NCBI GenBank assembly: GCA_038211615.1
Contig: JBBQVL010000006.1
Coordinates: 1 to 64,000 of the forward strand
DNA from: DASWJZ01 sp038211615
GTDB lineage: Bacteria; Pseudomonadota; Alphaproteobacteria; Rhizobiales; Afifellaceae
Direction of reading: 5' to 3'
Length of the DNA stretch: 64,000 nucleotides
Shown: positions 9,101-17,810 of the stretch, piece by piece
How positions within the stretch are numbered: the stretch's first letter is position 1
Layout: every line of letters starts with the position of its first letter
Notes under the pieces: generated by a model
What the model saw: only the letters and a program-made list of their open reading frames with translations
Databases searched by the model: none
What the model was told of the DNA's origin: nothing
Program-made: the position numbers and the translations under genes

Positions 9101-9970
9101 TCAGCCGCCCTTCTTGCTGAACGAGCCTTCGATCAGGCCGTCGCCGAAATTCGGGGGCGCGCGGCCGTTCACGGCGTAGTAGTAGACCGCCGCGGCGTAG
9201 ATGCCGGTGAGCGTCGCGCTGATCAGCGCGACCATGATGATCAGCAGGCCCGCCACGACGAAGAGCGAAATCGCGACGGCGTGCGAACCTTCCGCATACA
9301 GCCTCGCTCCACCGCCGAAGCCGATGAGGGCGATCAAGACGTTGACCAGCGCCAGCGCCAGCGAGATGCCGGCATTGCCGATCAGGTTTTCGCCCCAGGT
9401 CTTCTTCAGCAGCGACGCGCTGCGCTCGACCGCCTGCAGCGGGCCGACGCCTTCCGCGGCGAGCACGGGCACGACGAGGAACGTCGTCACCGTCCAGGCG
9501 AGTCCGACGCCGGATTCGATGAAGCGGCCGATGATGCCGAGCCGCTCGGCGATGACCCGCAGCAGCAGCCCGATCGTGGCGGAGAGCAGCGCGTAGCCGA
9601 AGATCGCCCCGAACCGGCTGTCGGCAATCGCGAGCGCGGACCGGATCGTCGGATCGCCGCCTTCCAGCCGCTCGAGCGCCGCGCCGACGAGGGCGGTGTT
9701 GAAGTAGATGACAATGAAATATTGCACGAGATAGAAGAGGAAAAGTCCGGCGTAGAACCAGACGGGAAGGTCGGAGCCCTTGTCCAGGTGCTGCAGGTGG
9801 CCGAAGGCGCCGGCGACGGCCCCGATGCTCGCAAAACACGCGATGATGACAAGCGAGGCGATGGCGGAAATGATCGGAAGCACGATAAGCTCGCCGTCGG
9901 CGCGCAGCACGTCCCAGCTCGCCTTGACCAGCATCACGCTGCGCTCGAAGCGCGAGAGTCCGTCAGACAT
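9101..9970 (-). CDS. DUF6159 family integral membrane protein
   Basis: 289 residues with about six hydrophobic helices, for example LIVLPIISAIASLVIIACFA, AISLFVVAGLLIIMVALISA and AGLFLFYLVQYFIVIYF. The opening MSDGLSRFERSVMLVKASWD, the central GPLQAVERSASLLKKTWGEN and the C-terminal FGDGLIEGSFSKKGG match DUF6159 as I know it. The function of this inner-membrane family is unknown. The gene stands alone, diverging from the thiolase gene and ending next to a fragment of the palindromic repeat. Confidence 0.75.
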   Translation of the reverse strand: MSDGLSRFERSVMLVKASWDVLRADGELIVLPIISAIASLVIIACFASIGAVAGAFGHLQHLDKGSDLPVWFYAGLFLFYLVQYFIVIYFNTALVGAALERLEGGDPTIRSALAIADSRFGAIFGYALLSATIGLLLRVIAERLGIIGRFIESGVGLAWTVTTFLVVPVLAAEGVGPLQAVERSASLLKKTWGENLIGNAGISLALALVNVLIALIGFGGGARLYAEGSHAVAISLFVVAGLLIIMVALISATLTGIYAAAVYYYAVNGRAPPNFGDGLIEGSFSKKGG

Positions 9971-10071
9971 GTCGAGCTCCTTCCGGATTCCTTGGATCCC
10001 GGCGCGGTCTCTTGCACAACTTGACCGAAGAAAGCGTAAAGCGCATCGATCGCTTCCGACCGGAGGACGTG

Positions 10072-11280
10072 ATGGCTGAGGCCTTTATCTACGACGCCGT
10101 CCGCACGCCGCGCGGCAAAGGCAAGCCGGACGGGGCGCTGCATGAGGTGCCGACCGTGCGGCTCGCCGCGACCACGCTCAAGGCCATTCGCGACCGCAAC
10201 GGGCTCGACACGCGTCTCGTCGACGACGTGATCCTCGGCTGCGTCGATCCCATCGGCGAGGCGGGCGGCGACGTGGCGCGCGCGGCGGTATTCGCGGCGG
10301 ACTATGGCGCGCATGTGCCGGGGATGCAGATCAACCGCTTCTGCGCCTCAGGCCTCGACGCGGTGAACATGGCCGCGGCACAGGTGATGACCGGCTGCCA
10401 CGATCTCGTGGTGGCGGGCGGCGTGGAATCGATGTCGCGGGTCGGGATCGGCGCTTCGGGCGGCGCGTGGCCAGTCGATCCCGAAGTCGCAGTCCCGTCC
10501 TACTTCATGCCGCAGGGCGTCTCCGCCGACCTGATCGCGACGAAATACGGATTCACCCGCGACGACGTCGACGCCTACGCGGTGGAAAGCCAGAAGCGGA
10601 CGGCAGCGGCGTGGAGCGACGGGCGCTTCGGAAAGTCGATAGTGCCGGTCACCGACATCAACGGAATGCCGCTGCTCGAACGCGACGAGCATCCGCGTCC
10701 CGACACCAACATGCAGGCGCTCGCGGCGCTGAATGCCTCGTTCGAGATCGTCGGTCAGATGGGCGGCTTCGACGCCATCGCCGTCCAGGCGCATCCCGAC
10801 GTGGAGAAGGTGAAGCACGTCCACCATGCCGGCAATTCGTCGGGCATCGTCGACGGCGCGGCGGCCGTGCTCGTCGGCAACGCCGCGGGCGGCGAGGCCG
10901 CCGGCCTCAAGCCACGTGGAAAGATCCGCGCCTTCGCCAATATCGGCTCCGACCCGGCGCTGATGCTGACCGGGCCGATCGACGTGACGCACAAGCTCCT
11001 GCAGCGCTCCGGCATGGCGCTCGGCGACATCGACCTGATCGAGATCAACGAGGCGTTCGCGGCGGTCGTGCTGCGCTACATGCAGGCGCTCGATGTCGAC
11101 CCCGGGAAGGTCAACGTGAACGGGGGCGCCATCGCCATGGGACATCCGCTCGGCGCGACCGGCGCGATGATCCTGGGCACCGCGCTCGACGAGCTGGAGC
11201 GGCGCGGCCTGTCAACCGCGCTCATCACGCTCTGCATCGGCGCCGGCATGGGCACGGCGACGATCATCGAGCGGGTGTGA
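10072..11280 (+). CDS. Acetyl-CoA C-acyltransferase (thiolase)
   Basis: 402 residues from the ATG at 10072, preceded by CGGAGGACGTG, a strong ribosome-binding site; a longer reading upstream lacks one. The thiolase triad is visible: nucleophile Cys91 in NRFCASGLDAVN, His358 in GGAIAMGHPLGATGAM and Cys388 in TLCIGAGMG. It cleaves 3-ketoacyl-CoA to acetyl-CoA plus a shortened acyl-CoA, or condenses two acetyl-CoA in reverse. With the acyl-CoA dehydrogenase upstream and FadJ-type protein downstream it completes a beta-oxidation set. An opposite-strand EAL gene separates it from fadJ, so the genes form a cluster rather than one operon. Confidence 0.93.
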   Translation: MAEAFIYDAVRTPRGKGKPDGALHEVPTVRLAATTLKAIRDRNGLDTRLVDDVILGCVDPIGEAGGDVARAAVFAADYGAHVPGMQINRFCASGLDAVNMAAAQVMTGCHDLVVAGGVESMSRVGIGASGGAWPVDPEVAVPSYFMPQGVSADLIATKYGFTRDDVDAYAVESQKRTAAAWSDGRFGKSIVPVTDINGMPLLERDEHPRPDTNMQALAALNASFEIVGQMGGFDAIAVQAHPDVEKVKHVHHAGNSSGIVDGAAAVLVGNAAGGEAAGLKPRGKIRAFANIGSDPALMLTGPIDVTHKLLQRSGMALGDIDLIEINEAFAAVVLRYMQALDVDPGKVNVNGGAIAMGHPLGATGAMILGTALDELERRGLSTALITLCIGAGMGTATIIERV

Positions 11281-11300
11281 ACGCCGTCCGCACGGAATTA

Positions 11301-12095
11301 TCAGGCGGAGGCGCGGAGGTCCTCCGCTTCGCCGTGCAGGTTCACCTCCGGCAGCGAGCGGAAACCTGGATGCGCGAAGTAATAGCCCTGCATCAGCTCG
11401 ATGCCCGCCGCGCGCAGCACCTTGATCTCGGCCTCGGTCTCGATCCCCTCGGCGATAATTCTGATGTCGAGATGGCGCGCCATGGCGACGATGCCGGCGA
11501 CGATCACCTGCCGCGGATGGCTCGCCTCGATTCCACGCACAATCTCCATGTCGATCTTGAGCAGGTCGGGCTGGTACTCGGCGAGCATGCTGAGGCCGGC
11601 GTAGCCCGCGCCGAAATCATCGATCGCGGTGAGGAACCCCTGCCGGCGATACTCGTCAACGATGTTCGCCACATGCCCGACATCGTCGAGCTTCTCCTGC
11701 TCGGTGAACTCGAACATCACGTCCTCGCGCCGCATTCCGACGCGGTTCACCGCGGCGACCGAGGTTCGCAAGCAGGCGGCCGGCTCGTAGACCGCGTTCG
11801 GCATGAAGTTGATCGAGAGCTTCAGCGGCTCGCCGCGCGGAAAGAGCGTCGCCGCGGTCTCGATCGCCTTCACACGGCAGGCCTGGTCGAAGCGGTAGCG
11901 ATTGTTGGCGTCGATACGCTCCAGCACGCTGCCCGCCGACTCGCCGCGCAGGCCACGCACCAGCGCCTCATAACCCCAGACGCGCCCGGCGGCAGCATCA
12001 ACGATAGGCTGGAACGCCATGGTGAAGTCAAAGTCGAGCTCCGTACCGTCGCGGCAGCCTTCGCAAGCTATTCTGTCTTCCGACACCATATTCAC
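11301..12095 (-). CDS. Stand-alone EAL domain cyclic-di-GMP phosphodiesterase
   Basis: 264 residues that are almost entirely one EAL domain, with no transmembrane, PAS or GGDEF segment. The active-site set appears intact: YEALVRG (EAL loop), SINFMPN, MFEFTEQE, AIDDFGAGYAGL, LLKIDMEIV, RIIAEGIETE and LMQGYYFAHP. Such proteins hydrolyse c-di-GMP to pGpG in the cytoplasm. The short N-terminus carries the only two clustered cysteines (CEGC, about residues 11-14). The gene lies between thiolase and fadJ but on the opposite strand; there is no evidence of a functional link to fatty-acid oxidation. Confidence 0.9.
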   Translation of the reverse strand: MNMVSEDRIACEGCRDGTELDFDFTMAFQPIVDAAAGRVWGYEALVRGLRGESAGSVLERIDANNRYRFDQACRVKAIETAATLFPRGEPLKLSINFMPNAVYEPAACLRTSVAAVNRVGMRREDVMFEFTEQEKLDDVGHVANIVDEYRRQGFLTAIDDFGAGYAGLSMLAEYQPDLLKIDMEIVRGIEASHPRQVIVAGIVAMARHLDIRIIAEGIETEAEIKVLRAAGIELMQGYYFAHPGFRSLPEVNLHGEAEDLRASA

Positions 12096-12181
12096 CCCGG
12101 ATCTGATGATCCGGCAGCGTCGGCCCTGAACCCTTGAACAATCGCTAAGACCGAAGCCGCAATTTGCCGGGAGATCATTCG

Positions 12182-14389
12182 ATGGCTTACGAAAATTTCA
12201 AGGTCGAGACCGGCTCGGACGGGATTGCGCTCGTCACCTGGGACATGCCTGGCCGCTCGATGAACGTCTTCACCGCCAAGGTGATGGACGAGCTCGGCGC
12301 GATCGTGGAAGCGGTCGCCGCCGATGCCGCGATCAAGGGCGCGGTGATCGTCTCGGCCAAGAAGGATTTTTCTGGCGGCGCCGACATCACCATGATCCAC
12401 GGGCTCTTCTCGGTATTCGCCGAGCGCAAGAAGAAGGACCCCGCGGCGGCGCAGCGCGAGCTCTTCGAGGAATCCTCGCGCATGTCGCGCCTCTACCGCC
12501 GGCTGGAGACCTGCGGAAAGCCGTTTGTCGTCTGCGTCGCCGGCACCTGCATGGGCGGCGCGACGGAGCTGGCGCTCGCCGCGCATGGCCGCGTCATGGC
12601 CGACGACAAGGCGACGCGCATGGCGCTGCCGGAGGTGAAAATCGGAATCTTTCCCGGCGCCGGCGGCACGCAGCGCGTCATGCGCATGGCGGACGCGCAG
12701 GCGGGGCTCGAGTACCTGCTGAAGGGCTCGGGCGCCGATGCGAAGAAGGCGAAGGCGATGAAGCTCGTCGACGCGATCGCGCCGCGCGACAAGCTGGTCG
12801 AGGCGGCCAAGACGATGCTCGCCGGCGGCCTCAAGCCGACGAAACCCTGGGACCAGAAGGGGTGGAAGCCGGAAGGCGCCGCGCGCATCTTCTCGCCCGC
12901 CGGCTTCCAGCTCTGGCCGGCGGCGAACGCCCTCTATCGCAAGGAGACGTACGACAATTATCCCGGCGCGCGCTACATGCTGCAGTCGGTATTCGAAGGG
13001 CTGCAGCTGCCGTTCGACGCGGCGCTGAGGGTCGAGAGCCGCTATTTCGCGCATGTGCTGCAGACGAAGGAGGCGGCGGCGATGATCCGCTCGCTCTTCG
13101 TCTCGATGCAGGAGCTGAACAAGGGCGCGCGGCGGCCGAAGGACGAGCCGCAGCGCAGTGTCCGGAAGCTCGGCATCCTCGGCGCCGGCTTCATGGGCGC
13201 CGGCATCGCCTATGTCTCGGCCTCGGCCGGCATCGACGTCGTGCTGCTCGACCGCGACCTCGCCTCGGCGGAGAAGGGCAAGGCGCATTCGGAATCGCTC
13301 AGCGCCAAGGCGATGCAGCGCGGCAGCATGAGCGCCGAGGAAAAGGCGGCGCTGCTCGCGCGCATCAAGCCGACCGCGGACTACGCTGACCTTGCCGGCG
13401 CCGACCTCGTCATCGAGGCGGTGTTCGAGGATCGCGGCGTGAAGGCCGAGGCGACGAAGCGGGCTGCGGCGAGCCTCTCCGGCGCGGCGATCTTCGCCTC
13501 CAATACCTCGACGCTGCCGATCACCTCGCTCGCCGAGACGTTCGTCGACCCGGCGCGCTTCGTCGGCATTCATTTCTTCTCGCCGGTCGACCGCATGATG
13601 CTGGTCGAGATCATCCTCGGAGAGAAGACGAGCGATGCCGCGCTTGCGACCGCGCTCGACTATGTGCGGGCGATCAGGAAGACGCCGATCGTCGTCAACG
13701 ACAGCCGCGGCTTCTACGCCAACCGCTGCGTTATGGCCTACCTGCTCGAAGGCCATCTGATGCTGACCGAAGGCGTGCCGGCGGCGATGATCGACAACGT
13801 CGCCAGGATGGCCGGCATGCCGGTCGGCCCGCTGGCGCTCACCGACGAGATCGGCGTCGACCTCGCCTGGAAGATTTTGCAGGCGACCAAGAAGGACGCC
13901 GGCACCGAGATCATGATCGCCCCGGCGCAGGAGAAGCTGCTGGAGGAGATGGTGGTGAAGCGGGAGCGCTTCGGCCGCAAGAATTCCAAGGGCTTCTACG
14001 ATTATTCCGGGCGCGACAAGGCGCTGTGGCCGGGACTTTCCGATCTTGCGCAGCCGAAGAGCGGCGATGATTTTTCGGTTGAAGAGTTGAAGCAGCGGCT
14101 GCTTGTGACGCAAGCTCTGGAGGCGGCCCGCACCTTCGAGGAAGGCGTCGTCACCGATCCGCGCGAGGCCGATGTCGGCTCGATCCTCGGCTTTGGCTTC
14201 GCGCCTTTTACGGGCGGCACGCTCTCCTACATCGACGGCATGGGCGCGGGAGAATTCGTCGCGCTTGCGGAGCGGCTGGAGGAGAAGCATGGCGCGCGCT
14301 TCCGTCCGAACGCGCTGCTGAAGGACATGGCGGCGAAGGGCGAGAGCTTCTACGGCCGCTTTGCAGCGGCGGCGAAACGCGCTGCCTGA
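12182..14389 (+). CDS. fadJ: Multifunctional enoyl-CoA hydratase / 3-hydroxyacyl-CoA dehydrogenase (FadJ type)
   Basis: 735 residues from the ATG at 12182 (MAYENFKVET), with GGGAGA seven bases upstream; the start six codons earlier has no such signal. The N-terminal crotonase domain carries both catalytic glutamates in GGATELALA and LPEVKIGIFPGAGG. A Rossmann domain follows with LGILGAGFMGAGIAYVSASA near residue 326. The dehydrogenase catalytic histidine lies in FVGIHFFSPVDRMM. The C-terminal helical domains contain GRKNSKGFYDY. It performs the hydration and NAD-dependent oxidation steps of beta-oxidation and would act with the thiolase at 10072. The length fits the FadB/FadJ alpha-subunit family. 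Confidence 0.94.
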   Translation: MAYENFKVETGSDGIALVTWDMPGRSMNVFTAKVMDELGAIVEAVAADAAIKGAVIVSAKKDFSGGADITMIHGLFSVFAERKKKDPAAAQRELFEESSRMSRLYRRLETCGKPFVVCVAGTCMGGATELALAAHGRVMADDKATRMALPEVKIGIFPGAGGTQRVMRMADAQAGLEYLLKGSGADAKKAKAMKLVDAIAPRDKLVEAAKTMLAGGLKPTKPWDQKGWKPEGAARIFSPAGFQLWPAANALYRKETYDNYPGARYMLQSVFEGLQLPFDAALRVESRYFAHVLQTKEAAAMIRSLFVSMQELNKGARRPKDEPQRSVRKLGILGAGFMGAGIAYVSASAGIDVVLLDRDLASAEKGKAHSESLSAKAMQRGSMSAEEKAALLARIKPTADYADLAGADLVIEAVFEDRGVKAEATKRAAASLSGAAIFASNTSTLPITSLAETFVDPARFVGIHFFSPVDRMMLVEIILGEKTSDAALATALDYVRAIRKTPIVVNDSRGFYANRCVMAYLLEGHLMLTEGVPAAMIDNVARMAGMPVGPLALTDEIGVDLAWKILQATKKDAGTEIMIAPAQEKLLEEMVVKRERFGRKNSKGFYDYSGRDKALWPGLSDLAQPKSGDDFSVEELKQRLLVTQALEAARTFEEGVVTDPREADVGSILGFGFAPFTGGTLSYIDGMGAGEFVALAERLEEKHGARFRPNALLKDMAAKGESFYGRFAAAAKRAA

Positions 14390-14477
14390 GCGCGGACACA
14401 AGGCTGTGACGTAGCTTTTTTACCGGGTTCCGGCGGGACGCGAAAAGGACTATATTCCTGCCGTCAAGGTGGGGCGC

Positions 14478-15179
14478 ATGGCTGAATGGAATCATGAATC
14501 GGTGTGGGGGGCGATCGACGCGCTCGCTACCCGGCATGGCCTCAGTCCCTCCGGGCTGGCGCGCAAGGCCGGCCTCGACGCCACTGCCTTCAACCCCTCC
14601 AAGCGCCACGGCAACGACAGGCGGCCGCGCTGGCCTTCAACCGAGTCGATCGCCAAGGTCCTTGCCGCGACGGGCGAGTCGCTCGATGCCTTTGTCGGGC
14701 TGGCGCAGCGGAACGACAGGATCGGTTCGCGCAGCGGAAAGGCGGGCGGCGTCCCTCCGCGCGGCAAGGCGGCCGGCGCGTTCGGGACGAATTTTCGGCC
14801 GGTACCGCTCCTCGGGCTGGCGCAGGCCGGCGCCGGCGGCTTCTTCGACGACGGCGGCTTTCCCGCCGGCCAGGGCTGGGACGAGATCGCCGTTCCGGGT
14901 GTCGGCGACGATTCCGCCTACGCGCTCGAAGTGGCCGGCGACTCCATGATGCCGCTCTACCGCGACGGCGATATCATCATCGTCTCGCCGTCGGCACGGG
15001 TGCGGCGTGGCGATCGCGTCGTCGTCAAGACCAATGCCGGCGAGGTGATGGCGAAGATCCTGAAGCGTCAGGGCGCGAGCGAGCTGGAGCTCGCATCGTT
15101 CAATCCCGAGCATGCAAGCCGCATCGTCGCCGTGCGCGACATCGCCTGGATCGCGCGCATCCTCTGGGCCAGCCAGTAG
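14478..15179 (+). CDS. S24-family repressor-protease (LexA/CI-like, HTH plus peptidase)
   Basis: 233 residues from the ATG at 14478; a GTG three codons upstream is possible. The N-terminal ~80 residues are helical, with an HTH-like stretch (LSPSGLARKAGLDATAFN). The C-terminal half is an S24 domain. The presumed cleavage site is Ala-Gly in LAQAGAGGFF. The catalytic serine is Ser156 in GDSMMPLY and the lysine is Lys193 in GEVMAKIL, exactly 37 residues apart, as in E. coli LexA (Ser119/Lys156). It is not LexA itself because the N-terminal domain differs. Likely a self-cleaving or vestigial stress-responsive regulator. TATATT at about 14452 is a possible -10 box. Confidence 0.85.
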   Translation: MAEWNHESVWGAIDALATRHGLSPSGLARKAGLDATAFNPSKRHGNDRRPRWPSTESIAKVLAATGESLDAFVGLAQRNDRIGSRSGKAGGVPPRGKAAGAFGTNFRPVPLLGLAQAGAGGFFDDGGFPAGQGWDEIAVPGVGDDSAYALEVAGDSMMPLYRDGDIIIVSPSARVRRGDRVVVKTNAGEVMAKILKRQGASELELASFNPEHASRIVAVRDIAWIARILWASQ

Positions 15180-15247
15180 CGGCTCCTGCCGGGGACCCAA
15201 CAACGGGTTCTGGACATTGGCGGCAGGCGGCGCATCATTCGCACAGA

Positions 15248-15982
15248 ATGATTCGTGCGCTCCTGATCGGTTTTGTCGGCGCCGCTTCCTTTGCCGCGGT
15301 CTACCTCCTGACGCCTCCGAAAGCGGAGACCGATGCGCCGGCGTCAAGCGCATCGCCGGCGGCAGAATCGGTCGCCGCTGCTTCCGCGCCTGCAGATCCG
15401 CCGGAGGACCCTGACCCGGTCGGGCTTGAGCTGAGGCCGGGCGCCGAAACCGCGAACATCGGGGTTGCGTCAACTCCGCGCGCCATCCGCGACGTGACGC
15501 CCGATACGATGACCGCCGGCCCACGCATCACCGGAACGCTGGCGCGCGTCGATCCCCCCGCCGCGACGGCAAAGGCGCGGACGGAGCGGCTGTTCAACCC
15601 GATCGTGGTCGCGGCCGGGACCCTCAAGCTCCGCGACAGGGAAATCCACCTCGCCGGCATCGACGCGCCGGCGTTCGAAACGGCCTGCGGCGAAGCCGCC
15701 GCGCGCTGGCCCTGCGGGCGCGTGGCAAGAGCTGCCCTCCGCAGCTTCATCCACGGCCGCGCCATCGAATGCGCGATTCCGGAAGGCGCCGACAGGATCC
15801 CCGATCCGGCGGCGTGCATGGTCGGCGGCGAGGATATCTCTCAATGGCTTGTCGCGCAGGGCTGGGCGAAGCGGCATGGCGACGCTTTCGCCGATGCCGA
15901 GAAGGCGGCCATGCAAGCCAGGCTCGGCCTGTGGGGCAGCCAGCGGCCCGACGCTCAGGTGTCCGCGTCTACCGGCGACTGA
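15248..15982 (+). CDS. Membrane-anchored thermonuclease-like protein (SNase fold, probably degenerate)
   Basis: 244 residues. It starts with a membrane anchor (ALLIGFVGAASFAAVYLL) and a Pro/Ala-rich linker. From about residue 115 an SNase-like domain follows, recognisable by LRDREIHLAGIDAP, a C-rich CGEAAARWPCGRVA and the closing GGEDISQWLVAQGWAKRH. Active staphylococcal-type nucleases have Arg in the first strand and an Arg in a DRYGR-like motif. Here the first is His (IHLAGID) and the second region reads EGADRIPDPAACMVGG, with no YGR. It is therefore likely a non-catalytic envelope protein. Its last 28 bp overlap the 3' end of the convergent lysK gene. Confidence 0.75.
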   Translation: MIRALLIGFVGAASFAAVYLLTPPKAETDAPASSASPAAESVAAASAPADPPEDPDPVGLELRPGAETANIGVASTPRAIRDVTPDTMTAGPRITGTLARVDPPAATAKARTERLFNPIVVAAGTLKLRDREIHLAGIDAPAFETACGEAAARWPCGRVARAALRSFIHGRAIECAIPEGADRIPDPAACMVGGEDISQWLVAQGWAKRHGDAFADAEKAAMQARLGLWGSQRPDAQVSASTGD

Positions 15983-17613
15983 GCCAGCTCTCCGGCGAGC
16001 GCCTTGCGGATCAGCGCGCGCGTTTCCTCGATGCCGTAGATCGCCACGAACGAGCCGAAGCGCGGGCCGCGCTCCTGGCCGATGAGCAGCTCGTAGAGCG
16101 TATGGAACCAGGTCAGCGCGACGCCCGGGCGTTCGCCCGGCGCCTTGGGAGGCGCCTGGTAGCGCCCGAAGGAGCGGCCCACATCGTAGACCGCCGTCTG
16201 GATGGTCTCGGCGTCAGCGTTCGGCGGCAGCGTGCCAAGCGCCCGGTCGAGCGCCTTCAGCGCATCGCGCTCGGTCGCGTCGGGCGCCCGGAAGCGCTTC
16301 GTGGGCTTCACGAAGTCATGATAGTAGCGCACCGCGTAATGAACGAGCCGGTCGAGCGTCGGCTCGCTCTGCCGCGTCACCTCCGGACGATGCCGGGTGA
16401 TGAAGCCCCAGAGAATGTCGGCGTCCTCGGTGTTCGAGGCGCTCGCGAGATTGAGCAGCATCGAGAACGGCACCGGAATCGTCTCAGCCGGCGGATGGCC
16501 GGAATGGATGTGCCACACCGGGTTGGACAGCCGGTTCGACAGGTCCTGCCGCTGGTAGCCCTCGAGGAACTGGTAATACTCGTCGGCGGCGCGCGGGATC
16601 ACGTCGAAGTATAGGCGCTTCGCGGCGCGCGGCTTCTGGAACATGAAGAGCGACAGGCTCTCGGGCGAGGCATAGGAAAGCCATTGCTCGATGGTGAGGC
16701 CGTTGCCCTTCGACTTCGAGATCTTCTGGCCGTTGTCGTCGAGGAAGAGCTCATAGTTGAAGCCGTCGGGCGGCGTGCCGCCGATCGCCTTGCAGACCTT
16801 CGATGAAAGCGTGACGGAATCGATCAGGTCCTTGCCCGACATCTCGTAATCGACGCCGAGCGCCACCCAGCGGAGCGCCCAGTCGGCTTTCCACTGGCAC
16901 TTGACGCGGCCGCCGGTGACCGGGGTCGTCACCTCCTCGCCGGTGTCAGGATCGATGTAGGTTATCGTGCCGGCGGCGGGATCGCGTGCGATCGTCGGCA
17001 CCTGCAGGACGATTCCGGTGCGCGGGGAAACCGGCAGGAACGGCGAATAGGTGGCGCGGCGCTCGTCGCCAAGCGTCGGCAGGATGATCTCCTTCACCGC
17101 ATCGTAGTTCGCGAGCATCCTCAGGAGCGTCGCGTCGAAGCGTCCGGACTTGTAGGTCTCCGTCGCGCTCATGAATTCGTATTCGAAGCCGAAGCGATCG
17201 AGGAAGGCGCGGAGCCGCGCGTTGTTGCCGGCGCCGAAGGAGGGATACTTGTCGGTGAAGGGGTCCGGGACCTCGGTCAAAGGCTTGCCGAGATACTTCT
17301 TGAGCATCTCCGCGTTCGGCACGTTGTCCGGGACTTTCCGCAGGCCATCCATGTCGTCGGAGAAGCAGACGAGGCGCGTCGGGATGGCGTCGTCGGTCAG
17401 GACGCGGAAGGCGTGGCGGACCATGGCCGTGCGCGCCACCTCGCCGAACGTGCCGATATGCGGCAGGCCGGAGGGGCCGTAGCCGGTCTCGAACAGCATC
17501 TCGGCATCAAAACCGCGACGCTTCGCGCGTTCAACGAGCTTGCGCGCCTCCTCGAAAGGCCAGGCCTTGGAAACGCGCGCGGCTTCGACCCATTCGGCGG
17601 GAAAATCGCTCAT
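15955..17613 (-). CDS. lysK: Lysine--tRNA ligase, class I
   Basis: 552 residues, close to the usual class I LysRS length. The class I signatures are clear: PHIGTF (HIGH motif, residues 51-56) and KISKS (297-301). The opening MSDFPAEWVEAARVSKAWPF is typical of the alphaproteobacterial form. It charges tRNA-Lys with lysine in the cytosol. Most bacteria use the unrelated class II enzyme; many alphaproteobacteria, spirochaetes and archaea use class I, which supports the taxonomic placement. No class II copy is seen in the window. The gene converges on the thermonuclease-like gene with a 28-bp overlap. Confidence 0.96.
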   Translation of the reverse strand: MSDFPAEWVEAARVSKAWPFEEARKLVERAKRRGFDAEMLFETGYGPSGLPHIGTFGEVARTAMVRHAFRVLTDDAIPTRLVCFSDDMDGLRKVPDNVPNAEMLKKYLGKPLTEVPDPFTDKYPSFGAGNNARLRAFLDRFGFEYEFMSATETYKSGRFDATLLRMLANYDAVKEIILPTLGDERRATYSPFLPVSPRTGIVLQVPTIARDPAAGTITYIDPDTGEEVTTPVTGGRVKCQWKADWALRWVALGVDYEMSGKDLIDSVTLSSKVCKAIGGTPPDGFNYELFLDDNGQKISKSKGNGLTIEQWLSYASPESLSLFMFQKPRAAKRLYFDVIPRAADEYYQFLEGYQRQDLSNRLSNPVWHIHSGHPPAETIPVPFSMLLNLASASNTEDADILWGFITRHRPEVTRQSEPTLDRLVHYAVRYYHDFVKPTKRFRAPDATERDALKALDRALGTLPPNADAETIQTAVYDVGRSFGRYQAPPKAPGERPGVALTWFHTLYELLIGQERGPRFGSFVAIYGIEETRALIRKALAGELAQSPVDADT

Positions 17614-17810
17614 GCCATCTTTTGATCGGGACGGCTCGACCGGGAAATCCCGGCGGCGGCCGGACCTTAGTGGCCGATTCCGGGGGAATCAACGCCGCGG
17701 TTGCGCTTCCGCCACCGCCGCCGCGCGGCTGAAAAGCGCGCCAATCCAGCGGTTGCGCGCCAAGCATTGGCCGACATAGTGTCCGCGCCGACAGTTCCTG
17801 GAGGTGATTC

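Noticed and set aside
12092..14401. 769-codon open frame on the minus strand
   Set aside because: Antisense to the FadJ-type gene. Composition is typical of shadow frames and there is no plausible start signal.
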